From the NCBI RefSeq assembly GCF_003985125.1, contig NZ_ML133567.1, forward strand, positions 425,331-489,330: DNA of 64,000 nucleotides, written 5' to 3'. The DNA is from Rhizobium phaseoli. Its GTDB lineage: Bacteria; Pseudomonadota; Alphaproteobacteria; Rhizobiales; Rhizobiaceae. Each line of letters starts with the position of its first letter. The stretch's first letter is position 1. Positions 9,039 to 20,816 of this stretch are shown here, piece after piece. The notes under the pieces are model-generated. The model did not search any database, was not told the origin of the DNA, and saw only the letters and a program-made list of their open reading frames with translations. The position numbers and the translations under genes are program-made.

Positions 9039-9412
9039 CCCCCTTCGGAGAAGCGGTTCGCCGGCTGAGGGCGCGCAAGGGCGTCTCGCAGAAGGAAATG
9101 GCGGCAGCCCTGAACGTCTCGCCCGCCTATCTCTCGGCGCTCGAACATGGCAAGCGCGGTCTGCCGACATTCGATCTGCTGCAGCGCATCGCCGGCTATT
9201 TCAACATCATTTGGGACGAGGCGGAGGAACTGTTCCTGCTCGCCCGTTCCTCCGACCCGCGGGTCGTCGTCGACACCTCCGGGCTGCCGCCGGAATACAC
9301 CGAATTCGCCAACCGGCTGGCCCGGCGGATCCGCAAGCTTGACAGCGCCGAGATCGCCCGGTTATCCGCTCTTCTCGAAAATGGCGCCAAAGGCGACGGA
9401 AAAGCGTCATAA
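9035..9412 (+). CDS. XRE-family helix-turn-helix regulator
   Basis: A 125-residue protein with an N-terminal HTH_3 domain (EAVRRLRARKGVSQKEMAAAL, then VSPAYLSALEHGKR). The recognition helix is followed by a short alpha-helical tail containing EEAEELFLLARSSDPRVVVDTSGL. It is probably a dimeric DNA-binding repressor or activator. Overlap with the smr gene places it last in the Tim44-mltA-smr-XRE operon, so it may act on its own operon; that is an inference. Confidence 0.85.
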   Translation: MTPFGEAVRRLRARKGVSQKEMAAALNVSPAYLSALEHGKRGLPTFDLLQRIAGYFNIIWDEAEELFLLARSSDPRVVVDTSGLPPEYTEFANRLARRIRKLDSAEIARLSALLENGAKGDGKAS

Positions 9413-11983
<2,571 letters not shown>

Positions 11984-12001
11984 TCCAGATGTTCTCAGCA
12001 T

Positions 12002-12039
12002 AAGGCCCCGCTGTTCTCGAACCGCGGGGCCTTTTTTTT
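12002..12039 (+). terminator. Rho-independent terminator of gyrB
   Basis: A 10-bp GC-rich stem (AAGGCCCCGC with GCGGGGCCTT) followed by a run of eight T, 18 bp after the gyrB stop. The leftward nitroreductase gene ends just beyond it. Confidence 0.9.
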
Positions 12040-12048
12040 CGGTTTTAC

Positions 12049-12648
12049 TCAGTTCGCGACGAAACCGCCGTTGAAGGCAACTTCGGAGAGCGGCTTGCGC
12101 TGGCTGGGGAATTCGCGCGCCTGATTGCGTTCGGAAAGGACGCTCTTATCGGCCAGGCGGCCGACGGCAACACCCGCCTCGACCCTGTATCCCGCGGGAA
12201 TGCCGAAGGTCTTCATGATGTCGTCATGTTTGATGCCGCCCATGCCATGGGCGTAGAAACCGGAAAGGCGCGCCTGCAGCGCCAGGTGGCCCCAGGCAGC
12301 GCCGGCATCGAAGGAATGCGTGTAGCTTGGCTTTTCCTCGCCGGAACCGGCAACTCCGGTGAAGCTGCGCGACACCACGAAGATTAGCGCTGACGCATTC
12401 TTCGCCCATTCCTGATTGGCATCGACGAGCAATGCGACGAATTTCTCCCAATGTTCCGAACCTTTCAGGGCATAGATGAAGCGCCAGGGCTGCTGGTTGG
12501 AAGAAGACGGCGCCCAGTGGGCGGCGTCGAGCAGGCTGAGAAGCTGTGCCTCCTCGATGACCTCGCCGGTGAAGGCGCGCGGCGACCAGCGATCGAGAAA
12601 CATCGGATCGATCGGATATTGGGATTCGCGGCTATTGCTCTTCGTCAT
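12049..12648 (-). CDS. Nitroreductase-family oxidoreductase
   Basis: A 199-residue FMN-dependent nitroreductase-like protein. FLDRWSPRAFTGEVIEEAQL and AAHWAPSSSNQQPWRFIYAL are the FMN-binding N-terminal blocks, and HGMGGIKHDDIMKTFGIP is the later conserved region. Such enzymes reduce nitro compounds, quinones or enones with NAD(P)H; the natural substrate cannot be told from sequence. The gene is convergent with gyrB. The DUF2218 gene lies directly upstream in the same direction with a 43-bp gap, so they may be co-transcribed. Confidence 0.88.
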   Translation of the reverse strand: MTKSNSRESQYPIDPMFLDRWSPRAFTGEVIEEAQLLSLLDAAHWAPSSSNQQPWRFIYALKGSEHWEKFVALLVDANQEWAKNASALIFVVSRSFTGVAGSGEEKPSYTHSFDAGAAWGHLALQARLSGFYAHGMGGIKHDDIMKTFGIPAGYRVEAGVAVGRLADKSVLSERNQAREFPSQRKPLSEVAFNGGFVAN

Positions 12649-12691
12649 GCTTGTTCCGGGGTTGGGGACATAAATTCGGATCGGGTTGAGG

Positions 12692-12976
12692 TCAGTCCGT
12701 CCAGACGATGTCGAGCTGCTCGCGGAAGGCGAAGCGCTTCAGGTGATCGTCGATAACGCCCTGCATCCTTACCTGCTGGGCTGGATCGGCAACGGAAAGC
12801 ACCATGGTCAGGCCCGCATCATCGGCAGTGAACGTCACTTCGGCGCTATCGTTGAACGGCACCCGACCCTTATGCGGATCGAAATCGACGCTGAACTTGT
12901 GGCTCCAGTGCTTGCAGAGCTGCTGCAGGTAGCGGCTTGCATGCTCGGTGCGCACGGTTGCCTTGGAGAGGTGCAT
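12692..12976 (-). CDS. DUF2218 small protein
   Basis: A 94-residue protein. ASRYLQQLCKHWSHKFSVDF is the DUF2218 signature, in which the HWSHK histidines are invariant in the family. The function is unknown. The ATG at 12976 is chosen because a GGAG ribosome-binding sequence lies at 12983-12986 and homologues start at this methionine; the frame remains open for 21 more codons upstream. In other bacteria this family is often near siderophore or metal-related genes, but nothing of that kind is visible here. Confidence 0.8.
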   Translation of the reverse strand: MHLSKATVRTEHASRYLQQLCKHWSHKFSVDFDPHKGRVPFNDSAEVTFTADDAGLTMVLSVADPAQQVRMQGVIDDHLKRFAFREQLDIVWTD

Positions 12977-13149
12977 GTCGAACTCCGTCTCATCTTGGAC
13001 TGCAGCAAAGTCATATTTCCTGCCTCGCCAGCTTGGCAAGCGTGTCGTCGTCGCAGTCGGGTGGACGGACTGTCTTCATAAAGCTGGCCTTACGCCGTCG
13101 CTGAAGCAGGATAAGGAACTGCTTCGCTGACATCGAACGGAGGGCGCGC

Positions 13150-14103
13150 ATGCTGGTAAATGGAAAATGGACGGAAGACTGGCAGCCCGTTCAGGCAAAA
13201 GACGAAAAAGGCGGCTTCGTCAGACAGGTCTCCAGCTTCCGAAACTGGGTGACGCCGGATGGCAGCGCGGGACCGACGGGCGAGGGCGGCTTCAAAGCCG
13301 AGCCGGACCGTTACCATCTCTATGTCGCCTATATCTGCCCTTGGGCCTCACGCACCCTGATCGGCCGCAAGCTCAAGGGCCTGGAGGAGGTCATCTCGGT
13401 ATCCGTCGTCGAACCGGTGCTGACGAAGCAGGGCTGGCGCTTCGGAGACTATCCCGGTGCAACGCAGGATCACGTCAACGGCACAACTTATATGCATGAA
13501 ATCTATACGCGGGCGGCGCCGGAGTTCACCGGCCGGGCCACCGTCCCGGTACTTTGGGACAAACAGGCGCAGACTATCGTCAACAATGAATCCGCCGATA
13601 TTCTGCGCATGCTGAACAGCGGTTTCGGCAATCTGGTAAAACATTCGATCGATCTTTATCCCGCGGAGAGGCGCGCCGAGATCGATGCTTTCAACGATCG
13701 CATCTATCCTGCGCTTAACAACGGCGTCTACCGCGCCGGTTTCGCCACCACCCAAATCGCTTACGAGGAAGCTTTCGCCGATGTCTTCTCCTGCCTCGAC
13801 TGGGTCGAACCGCAGGTCGAGGGCCGGCCTTTCCTCTTTGCCGATCATCCGACGGAAAGCGATATCCGTCTTTTCGTGACGCTGGTGCGCTTCGATGCCG
13901 CCTATCACGGTATCTTCAAATGCAATCTGCGCCGACTGTCGGATTATGCCAATCTGCGCGCATTCTGCCGTCGCATGCTCGATTGGCCGGGCATCGCCGA
14001 AACCGTCAATCTGGATCATATCAAGCGCGGCTATTACTCGGTGGAAAGCCTCAATCCGACAAAGATCGTTCCCGCCGGTCCTGATTTTTCTGAAATTTTC
14101 TAG
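13150..14103 (+). CDS. Glutathionyl-hydroquinone reductase (Xi-class GST, YqjG/PcpF type)
   Basis: A 317-residue Xi-class glutathione transferase. The thioredoxin-fold N-terminal domain has HLYVAYICPWASRTLIGRKL with catalytic Cys63 in the CPWA motif diagnostic of this class. VPVLWDKQAQTIVNNESADI is the GSH-binding cis-Pro and ES segment. The C-terminal helical domain includes DRIYPALNNGVYRAGFA and the closing HIKRGYY, also class-specific. It reduces glutathionyl-hydroquinones to hydroquinones with GSH, a detoxification or quinone-recycling reaction. It appears to be monocistronic. Confidence 0.92.
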   Translation: MLVNGKWTEDWQPVQAKDEKGGFVRQVSSFRNWVTPDGSAGPTGEGGFKAEPDRYHLYVAYICPWASRTLIGRKLKGLEEVISVSVVEPVLTKQGWRFGDYPGATQDHVNGTTYMHEIYTRAAPEFTGRATVPVLWDKQAQTIVNNESADILRMLNSGFGNLVKHSIDLYPAERRAEIDAFNDRIYPALNNGVYRAGFATTQIAYEEAFADVFSCLDWVEPQVEGRPFLFADHPTESDIRLFVTLVRFDAAYHGIFKCNLRRLSDYANLRAFCRRMLDWPGIAETVNLDHIKRGYYSVESLNPTKIVPAGPDFSEIF

Positions 14104-14196
14104 AAGCCGTACCGCTTCGCGGCGAAGCCGTAATGACACCGATGAATAATTCGTTCATAGGTGATCGTAACTTTCGTTTTGATGAGGAGGAATTCC

Positions 14197-15039
14197 ATGA
14201 AGCTGATGCGTGTTGGCGAAGCAGGTCGAGAAAAACCGGCACTTCTCGATGCCGATGGTAAAATCCGCGATCTGTCCGATCATGTCGCCGATATCGGCGG
14301 CGAGGCAATCTCCCCGGCGGGCCTCGCAAAGATCGCGGCGATCGACCCGAAGAGCCTTCCCGAACTGGCTGCCGGCCGCATCGGCGCCTGCGTTGCCGGC
14401 ACCGGCAAATTCATCTGCATCGGCCTCAACTTCTCCGACCACGCTGCCGAAACCGGCGCCACCGTGCCGCCGGAGCCGGTGATTTTCATGAAGGCGACGT
14501 CGGCCATATCAGGCCCGAACGACACCGTTCTCATCCCGCGCGGCTCGGAAAAGACCGATTGGGAAGTCGAGCTTGGCGTCGTCATCGGCAAGACGGCCAA
14601 ATATGTCAGCGAAGCCGACGCGCTCGACTACGTCGCCGGTTACTGCGTGTCGCACGACGTTTCCGAACGTGCTTTCCAGACGGAACGCGCCGGCCAGTGG
14701 ACCAAGGGCAAGTCCTGCGACACCTTCGGACCGATTGGCCCCTGGCTTGTGACCAAGGACGAGATTGCCGACCCGCAGAACCTCGGCATGTGGTTGAAGG
14801 TCAACGGCCAGACAATGCAGAACGGCTCCTCGAAGACGATGGTCTACGGTGTCGCCCACATTGTTTCCTATCTCAGCCAGTTCATGTCGCTGCATCCGGG
14901 CGACGTGATTTCGACAGGCACGCCGCCCGGTGTCGGCATGGGCATGAAGCCGCCGCGCTATCTCCGGGACGGCGACGTTGTCGAACTCGGCATCGAAGGT
15001 CTCGGCAGCCAGAAGCAGAGCTTCGTCGCCGATCGTTAA
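14197..15039 (+). CDS. Fumarylacetoacetate hydrolase (FAH)-family protein
   Basis: A 280-residue FAH-fold enzyme. FICIGLNFSDHAAETG, EPVIFMKATSAISGPND and WEVELGVVIG (metal-binding glutamates) are diagnostic, as is VISTGTPPGVGMGM near the C-terminus. Members split C-C bonds or hydrolyse beta-diketo acids. This subgroup is often annotated as ureidoglycolate lyase or 2,4-diketo-3-deoxy-L-fuconate hydrolase, but the substrate cannot be decided here. The ATG at 14197 has an excellent GAGGAGGAATTCC ribosome-binding region. An upstream in-frame start at 14161 is rejected because it precedes that site. Confidence 0.88.
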   Translation: MKLMRVGEAGREKPALLDADGKIRDLSDHVADIGGEAISPAGLAKIAAIDPKSLPELAAGRIGACVAGTGKFICIGLNFSDHAAETGATVPPEPVIFMKATSAISGPNDTVLIPRGSEKTDWEVELGVVIGKTAKYVSEADALDYVAGYCVSHDVSERAFQTERAGQWTKGKSCDTFGPIGPWLVTKDEIADPQNLGMWLKVNGQTMQNGSSKTMVYGVAHIVSYLSQFMSLHPGDVISTGTPPGVGMGMKPPRYLRDGDVVELGIEGLGSQKQSFVADR

Positions 15040-15109
15040 CGACACTAATTGCGCTGAAGCTTAAGCTTTCAGTTCCATGGTGATGCCAAGGATCAACACC
15101 CTGGCATTT

Positions 15110-15147
15110 CCTGTGCAGGTTCGGCACGTCCATGTTGCTGTGCAACA
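15110..15147. promoter_or_regulatory. Two GC-TG dyads upstream of phaZ (candidate PhaR-type operator)
   Basis: CCTGTGCAGG at 15110-15119 and TGTTGC-TGT-GCAACA at 15133-15147, the latter with a perfect 6-bp dyad, lie about 100-130 bp before the phaZ ATG. The PhaR/AniA regulators of polyhydroxybutyrate genes bind TGC/GCA-type dyads, so this is a plausible operator. The link is inferred from motif style and gene context only. Confidence 0.4.
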
Positions 15148-15241
15148 AAAACCTGTTAGTCTGCGTTAGGGCCAGCGTGCGGAAAGAATGGGTGTCTATC
15201 AGTCGACGTCATCTTTTCGATAGAGAAAGGTGGCGCCTTCT

Positions 15242-16519
15242 ATGTTTTATCAGCTTTATGAATTGAATCATGCCGCCATGGCGCCGTTTCGCGCCGCGGC
15301 GGATATTATGCGATTTGCCTATGCCAATCCGTTGAATCCCTTCTCGCACACTCCGTTCGGCCGAACGATGGCGGCAAGCCTAGAAATGTTCGAACGCACG
15401 ACACGCCGCTACGGAAAGCCGGAATTCGGCTTGAAGCAGACGACGATCGATGATCGAACGGTTTCTGTTCGTGAAGAGGTCGTCTGGTCGCGCTCCTTCT
15501 GCAATCTGCTGCATTTCGCCCGGAACGTTCCCCCCGGCCGCGCCAGCGATCCCCGCATCCTGATCGTGGCGCCGATGTCCGGCCACTATGCCACACTGCT
15601 GCGCGGCACCGTCGAGGCGCTGCTGCCGAGCGCCGATGTCTACATCACCGACTGGATCGACGCCCGCATGGTGCCGATGACGGAAGGCACGTTCGATTTC
15701 GACGATTATGTCGACTACGTCATCGAGATGCTGCATTTCCTCGGTCACGACACGCATGTGATCGCCGTCTGTCAGCCCTCCGTCCCTGTGCTGGTCGCAG
15801 CCGCGGTGATGGAGGAAGCCAACGATCCGCTCTCGCCATCCTCGATGACGCTGATGGGCGGCCCGATCGATACGCGCATCAATCCGACGGCGGTCAACAA
15901 GCTCGCCCAGGAACGGTCGCTGCAGTGGTTTTCCGATAACGTCATCATGAATGTGCCCTGGCCGCAGCCGGGTTTCATGCGGCCTGTCTATCCCGGATTC
16001 CTCCAGCTTTCCGGCTTCATGTCGATGAACCTCGACCGGCACCTTGTCGCTCACAAGGAATTCTTCATGCACCTCGTGAAGAACGACGGCGAACCGGAAA
16101 AACATCGCGATTTCTACGACGAATATCTGGCGGTGATGGATTTGACGGCCGAATTCTACCTGCAGACGGTCGAGCAGGTCTTCATGAAGCACTCGCTGCC
16201 GAAGGGCGAATTGATGCATCGTGGCAAGCGCGTCGATGCCGCGGCGGTCCGCAACGTCGCGCTTCTGACCGTTGAAGGTGAGAATGACGACATTTCGGGC
16301 GTCGGCCAGACCAAGGCGGCGCAGACCATCTGTGTGAACATTCCTGAAGATATGCGCATGCACTATCTCCAGCCGGATGTCGGCCATTACGGCGTTTTCA
16401 ACGGCTCGCGATTCCGCCGTGAGATCGCGCCGCGCATCGTCAATTTCGTCCGCCAGCATTCGCGTGCGGCGGTCAAGCGGCCGGTGCAGCGCGTCATCAA
16501 GGGCGGACGGACGGCCTAA
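15242..16519 (+). CDS. phaZ: Intracellular poly(3-hydroxybutyrate) depolymerase PhaZ
   Basis: A 425-residue alpha/beta hydrolase of the intracellular PHB depolymerase family (PhaZ of Ralstonia and Sinorhizobium). The nucleophile is the cysteine of HVIAVCQPSVPVLVAA (Cys177), in place of the serine of a lipase box. The later GENDDISGVGQT supplies the Asp and PDVGHYGVFNGSRF the His of the triad. It mobilises stored PHB to 3-hydroxybutyrate oligomers in the cytoplasm. I use the ATG at 15242, preceded by AGAAAGGTGG; a GTG at 15230 would add four residues. Confidence 0.92.
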   Translation: MFYQLYELNHAAMAPFRAAADIMRFAYANPLNPFSHTPFGRTMAASLEMFERTTRRYGKPEFGLKQTTIDDRTVSVREEVVWSRSFCNLLHFARNVPPGRASDPRILIVAPMSGHYATLLRGTVEALLPSADVYITDWIDARMVPMTEGTFDFDDYVDYVIEMLHFLGHDTHVIAVCQPSVPVLVAAAVMEEANDPLSPSSMTLMGGPIDTRINPTAVNKLAQERSLQWFSDNVIMNVPWPQPGFMRPVYPGFLQLSGFMSMNLDRHLVAHKEFFMHLVKNDGEPEKHRDFYDEYLAVMDLTAEFYLQTVEQVFMKHSLPKGELMHRGKRVDAAAVRNVALLTVEGENDDISGVGQTKAAQTICVNIPEDMRMHYLQPDVGHYGVFNGSRFRREIAPRIVNFVRQHSRAAVKRPVQRVIKGGRTA

Positions 16520-16662
16520 ATCAGGATTAGCTGAATTAAAAAAGCGGATTCAAGGCCTTGTCCGATTTAACGGGCAATCGTCTTGAAGGCGGTTCTTGCG
16601 GTAACCACATCGATTTCAGCGTTCGGCATCTTGCCGGGCGCAGAACGCGAGGATACCGCACG

Positions 16663-17100
16663 ATGAACCAGTCAGCATTGCTTCGACCGGATTGGACTCC
16701 GGCTACCATTGCCCTGATGATTCTCGGCTTCATGGTTTTCTGGCCTCTGGGTCTGGCCATGCTTGCCTATATCATCTTCGGCGAGCGTCTGCGCGGCTTC
16801 AAGCGCGACGTCAACCAGGCGACCGACGGCTTCTTTGCCTCCTGCCGCCGTTCGCATGGTCATCATCGCCCGCATTTCTCGACCGGCAACGTCGCCTTCG
16901 ACGACTGGCGTAAGGCCGAGCTCGACCGGATCGAGGAAGAGCGCCGCAAGCTCGACGAAATGCGCGAGGAATTCGACGCTTATCTGAGGGAACTCCGCCG
17001 CGCCAAGGACCAGGAAGAATTCGACCGCTTCATGCGCGAGCGCAGGAATGCCAAGCGCGACGACAATGGCGGCCCGGTCACAGAATTTCAGACGCCGTAA
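16663..17100 (+). CDS. DUF2852 membrane protein
   Basis: A 145-residue protein with one or two N-terminal hydrophobic helices (TIALMILGFMVFWPLGLAML, then AYIIFGERLRGF), followed by a soluble charged C-terminal part. The latter is a likely coiled coil (ELDRIEEERRKLDEMREEFD) ending in FMRERRNAK. This matches the alphaproteobacterial DUF2852 family, whose function is unknown. The ATG at 16663 follows a GAGGA site. It is monocistronic, with a terminator just after the stop. Confidence 0.82.
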   Translation: MNQSALLRPDWTPATIALMILGFMVFWPLGLAMLAYIIFGERLRGFKRDVNQATDGFFASCRRSHGHHRPHFSTGNVAFDDWRKAELDRIEEERRKLDEMREEFDAYLRELRRAKDQEEFDRFMRERRNAKRDDNGGPVTEFQTP

Positions 17101-17120
17101 TGGTCGAGCGATGAATTGAT

Positions 17121-17149
17121 GACCGGCATCTTCACGATGCCGGTTTTTC
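17121..17149 (+). terminator. Rho-independent terminator of the DUF2852 gene
   Basis: ACCGGCATC with GATGCCGGT form a 9-bp stem with a short loop (TTCAC), followed by TTTT, starting about 20 bp after the stop codon. Confidence 0.85.
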
Positions 17150-17208
17150 CATGCCGGGCGGCCCGCTGGATCGTTTAGATTCCTCGGCGAATCGTATAGA
17201 AACACCCC

Positions 17209-17967
17209 ATGTTTCCGCTTATGAAGACACGGCCAAAGGCGCGAAAGCCGGCTCCGCCCGAAACGCGGACGCTCGATGTCGCTGGCCGGCTCATGCCTCT
17301 CACCATCAAGCAGCACGACCGGGCAACGCGCATCACGCTGCGCATCGAGCCCGGCGGCCGCGCCTTGAAGATGACGGTGCCGAGAGGCCTTGCGGCGCGC
17401 GAGGTCAATGCTTTCCTCGATCGGCACCAGGGATGGCTGCTCACCAAGCTTGCCAAGTTTTCGACCGACACCGGGCTGCGCGACGGCGGCAAGATCCTCC
17501 TGCGCGGGGTTTCCCATCGCATTGCCCATACTGGCAGCCTGCGTGGCTTGACGGAGGTGGTCTCGGTGGACGGCAGTCCAGTACTGCGCGTCAGCGGCAT
17601 GCCGGAACATGTCGGACGGCGCATTGCGGCCTTTCTCAAGAAGGAGGCGCGCGCCGATCTCGAGCGGCTGGCGGCAGCGCATGCCGCGGCGATCCGGGCG
17701 CCGATCCGCTCGATCTCGATGAAGGATACCCGCAGCCGCTGGGGCTCCTGCTCGTCGGAGGGAAATCTGAGCTTCTCCTGGCGCATCGTCATGGCGCCGC
17801 CTTCGGTGATCGATTATCTTGCCGCTCATGAGGTCGCCCATCTCAAGGAGATGAACCACGGGCCGCGCTTCTGGGCGCTGTGCAAGAAGCTCTGCCCCGG
17901 CATGGAGGTAGCGAAATCCTGGCTGAAGCGGCACGGCAGTCAGCTGCACGCCATCGATTTCGACTGA
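17209..17967 (+). CDS. YgjP/DUF45-type zinc metallopeptidase
   Basis: A 252-residue protein of the M48-like DUF45 family. The zinc motif is AAHEVAHLKEMNHGPRFW (HExxH plus downstream His). SISMKDTRSRWGSCSSEGNL just before it is the family signature. The N-terminal part is a variable beta region. There is no signal peptide, so it is cytoplasmic. The role in bacteria is unclear; a proteolytic quality-control function is an inference. The start is either 17209 or the ATG at 17221. Confidence 0.85.
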   Translation: MFPLMKTRPKARKPAPPETRTLDVAGRLMPLTIKQHDRATRITLRIEPGGRALKMTVPRGLAAREVNAFLDRHQGWLLTKLAKFSTDTGLRDGGKILLRGVSHRIAHTGSLRGLTEVVSVDGSPVLRVSGMPEHVGRRIAAFLKKEARADLERLAAAHAAAIRAPIRSISMKDTRSRWGSCSSEGNLSFSWRIVMAPPSVIDYLAAHEVAHLKEMNHGPRFWALCKKLCPGMEVAKSWLKRHGSQLHAIDFD

Positions 17968-18042
17968 TCGAAGCTCGCCTTAAATGCAGCTTTGCATGCA
18001 AATTGGCTCGACTCTTACTGCATTTCGTGTCACTTCGCTGCC

Positions 18043-18711
18043 ATGAAACCGGATATCAAAATCTGTGGCTTGAAGACGCCGGAAGCGATCGATCGCGCGC
18101 TGAAACGCGGCGCGACCCATATCGGTTTTATCTTCTTTGAAAAGAGCCCGCGCTATATCGACCCGGACCTGGCGGCAAAACTTGCCGAACCGGCGCGCGG
18201 CAAGGCGAAGATCGTCGCTGTCGTCGTTGATCCCACCAATGACGAGTTGGATGAGATCGTTTCGCTGTTGAAGCCGGATATTCTGCAGCTTCACGGCAAC
18301 GAAAGCCCCGAACACGTGCTGACCATCAAGGCACTCTATGGTCTGCCCGTTATGAAAGTTTTTTCGGTGCGCACCGCCGACGATTTGAAGCGGGTCGAAG
18401 CCTATATCGGCATCGCCGATCGTTTCCTGTTCGATGCGAAAGCGCCGAAGGGTTCCGAACTGCCCGGCGGTAACGGTATTTCCTTCGACTGGAGCCTCCT
18501 GAGCTGGCTCGATGGCAGCATCGACTACATGCTGTCCGGCGGGCTGAACAAGGACAATGTCGCCGATGCGCTGGCGAACACCACGGCGCGTGGTATCGAC
18601 GTCTCCTCGGGAGTCGAAAGCGCACCCGGCGTCAAGAGCGTCGCAATGATCGATGAATTTTTCGATGCGGTCGAAGGGGCGGATGCGCCCATCATGGCCT
18701 CAGGGAGTTGA
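18043..18711 (+). CDS. trpF: Phosphoribosylanthranilate isomerase TrpF
   Basis: A 222-residue (beta/alpha)8 enzyme. [15 protein letters not shown] at the N-terminus contains the catalytic cysteine of the K-x-C-G motif. [20 protein letters not shown]-type [17 protein letters not shown] and the phosphate-binding [12 protein letters not shown] with [10 protein letters not shown] are all in family order. It isomerises PRA to CdRP in tryptophan synthesis. I chose the ATG at 18043 rather than an in-frame start 17 codons upstream. It leads trpF-trpB-trpA-accD-folC; a 12-bp palindrome TTTGCATGCAAA lies 40 bp before the start. Confidence 0.96.
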   Translation: MKPDIKICGLKTPEAIDRALKRGATHIGFIFFEKSPRYIDPDLAAKLAEPARGKAKIVAVVVDPTNDELDEIVSLLKPDILQLHGNESPEHVLTIKALYGLPVMKVFSVRTADDLKRVEAYIGIADRFLFDAKAPKGSELPGGNGISFDWSLLSWLDGSIDYMLSGGLNKDNVADALANTTARGIDVSSGVESAPGVKSVAMIDEFFDAVEGADAPIMASGS

Positions 18712-18713
18712 GA

Positions 18714-19934
18714 GTGAACGAAACGCCTAAACCGAATTCCTTCCGTTCCGGGCCTGACGAAGACGGCCGCTTCGGCATCTATGGCGGTCGTTTCGTTGCC
18801 GAAACGTTGATGCCGCTGATCCTCGATCTGCAGGACGAGTGGAACAAGGCGAAGACCGATCCGGCCTTTCAGGCGGAACTGAAGCATCTGGGCGCGCACT
18901 ACATCGGCCGCCCCAGCCCGCTCTATTTTGCCGAGCGGCTGACGGCCGAACTCGGCGGCGCGAAGATTTACTTCAAACGCGAGGAGCTGAACCACACCGG
19001 CTCGCACAAGATCAACAACTGCATCGGCCAGATCCTGCTCGCCAAGCGCATGGGCAAGACCCGCATCATCGCCGAAACAGGCGCCGGCCAGCACGGCGTC
19101 GCCTCGGCCACCGTTGCCGCCCGCTTCGGACTTCCCTGCGTCGTCTACATGGGCGCAACCGACGTCGAGCGTCAGGCGCCGAACGTTTTCCGCATGAAGC
19201 TGCTTGGAGCGGAAGTCAAACCGGTGACGGCAGGCAGTGGCACGCTGAAGGACGCCATGAACGAGGCGCTGCGCGACTGGGTCACCAATGTCGAGGACAC
19301 CTATTATCTCATCGGCACGGCGGCCGGCCCGCATCCCTATCCGGAGATGGTCCGCGATTTCCAGTCGGTGATCGGCGCGGAGGCGAAAGAGCAGATGCTG
19401 GCGGCCGAAGGCCGTCTGCCGGATCTCGTTGTCGCTGCCGTCGGCGGCGGCTCGAATGCGATCGGCATCTTCCACCCCTTCCTCGACGATCCCTCCGTGA
19501 AGATCGTCGGCGTCGAAGCCGGCGGCAAGGGCCTGCAGGGCGACGAACATTGCGCCTCGATCACCGCTGGTTCGCCGGGCGTCCTGCACGGCAACCGCAC
19601 CTATCTGCTGCAGGATGGCGATGGCCAGATCAAGGAAGGCCATTCGATTTCGGCCGGTCTCGATTATCCCGGCATCGGTCCGGAACATTCGTGGCTCAGC
19701 GATATCGGCAGGGTCGATTATGTGCCGATCATGGACCACGAAGCGCTTGAGGCCTTCCAGACCCTGACCCGCCTCGAAGGCATCATCCCGGCGCTCGAGG
19801 CCGCGCATGCGATTGCCGAGGTGATCAAGCGTGCGCCGACGATGAGCAAGGACGAGATCATCCTGATGAACCTCTCCGGCCGTGGCGACAAGGACATCTT
19901 CACCGTCGGCAAGATTCTGGGAATGGGACTGTAA
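18714..19934 (+). CDS. trpB: Tryptophan synthase beta chain
   Basis: A 406-residue PLP enzyme joining indole and serine. [19 protein letters not shown] contains the PLP lysine. [20 protein letters not shown], the glycine-rich [17 protein letters not shown] and [12 protein letters not shown] are family blocks. It starts at GTG 18714, 2 nt after the trpF stop, with AGGGAG 6-11 bases upstream; the TTG at 18708 would sit on top of that ribosome-binding site. It forms the alpha2-beta2 complex with TrpA encoded 3 nt downstream. Confidence 0.97.
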   Translation: MNETPKPNSFRSGPDEDGRFGIYGGRFVAETLMPLILDLQDEWNKAKTDPAFQAELKHLGAHYIGRPSPLYFAERLTAELGGAKIYFKREELNHTGSHKINNCIGQILLAKRMGKTRIIAETGAGQHGVASATVAARFGLPCVVYMGATDVERQAPNVFRMKLLGAEVKPVTAGSGTLKDAMNEALRDWVTNVEDTYYLIGTAAGPHPYPEMVRDFQSVIGAEAKEQMLAAEGRLPDLVVAAVGGGSNAIGIFHPFLDDPSVKIVGVEAGGKGLQGDEHCASITAGSPGVLHGNRTYLLQDGDGQIKEGHSISAGLDYPGIGPEHSWLSDIGRVDYVPIMDHEALEAFQTLTRLEGIIPALEAAHAIAEVIKRAPTMSKDEIILMNLSGRGDKDIFTVGKILGMGL

Positions 19935-19937
19935 GAC

Positions 19938-20777
19938 ATGACCGCACGCATGGACAAACGCTTTGCCGAGCTGAAGGCCGATGGCCGTCCGGCGCTCGTG
20001 ACCTATTTCATGGGCGGCGATCCTGATTACGACACCTCTCTCGGCATCATGAAGGCGCTGCCGGAGGCAGGGTCCGACATCATCGAACTCGGCATGCCCT
20101 TTTCCGATCCGATGGCCGACGGTCCGGCGATCCAGCTGGCCGGTCAGCGTGCGCTGAAGGGTGGCCAGACGCTGAAGAAGACGCTGCAGCTGGCTGCCGA
20201 CTTCCGCAAAACCGACGATGCGACGCCGATCGTGATGATGGGCTATTACAATCCGATCTACATCTACGGCGTCGAAAAATTCCTCGATGACGCGCTGACC
20301 GCCGGTATCGACGGGCTGATCGTCGTCGACCTGCCGCCCGAGATGGATGACGAGCTCTGCATTCCGGCGATCCGCAAGGGGATCAACTTCATCCGCCTGG
20401 CAACGCCGACCACCGACGAGAAGCGCCTGCCCGCCGTGCTGAAAAACACCTCCGGCTTCGTCTACTACGTCTCGATGAACGGCATCACCGGCTCGGCGCT
20501 GCCCGATCCGTCGCTGGTTTCGGGCGCCGTCCAACGCATCAAGCAGCATACCGAGCTGCCCGTCTGCGTCGGCTTCGGCGTCAAGACGGCGGAACATGCC
20601 AAGGTCATCGGCGGCTCGGCCGACGGCGTCGTCGTCGGCACCGCCATCGTCAATCAGGTCGCCACCAGCCTGACCAAGGACGGCAAGGCGACCGCCGACA
20701 CGGTTCAGGCGGTCGCAACGCTGGTGCGCGGCCTCTCATCGGGAACCCGTTCGGCGCGCCTTGTTGCTGCCGAATAG
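19938..20777 (+). CDS. trpA: Tryptophan synthase alpha chain
   Basis: A 279-residue TIM barrel that splits indole-3-glycerol phosphate to indole and GAP. The catalytic glutamate lies in [22 protein letters not shown] and the catalytic aspartate in [18 protein letters not shown]. The phosphate site is [12 protein letters not shown] and GVVVGTAIV. It follows trpB directly in the operon and precedes accD by 39 bp. Confidence 0.97.
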   Translation: MTARMDKRFAELKADGRPALVTYFMGGDPDYDTSLGIMKALPEAGSDIIELGMPFSDPMADGPAIQLAGQRALKGGQTLKKTLQLAADFRKTDDATPIVMMGYYNPIYIYGVEKFLDDALTAGIDGLIVVDLPPEMDDELCIPAIRKGINFIRLATPTTDEKRLPAVLKNTSGFVYYVSMNGITGSALPDPSLVSGAVQRIKQHTELPVCVGFGVKTAEHAKVIGGSADGVVVGTAIVNQVATSLTKDGKATADTVQAVATLVRGLSSGTRSARLVAAE

Positions 20778-20816
20778 TTTTCCCACATTGGCACTCGTCA
20801 ATCAGGAGTATTCGAG

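Noticed and set aside
18525..20597. A 690-codon open frame antisense to trpF-trpB-trpA
   Set aside because: Shadow of GC-rich third positions in the trp genes; translated product has no domain, and the opposite strand is unambiguous.
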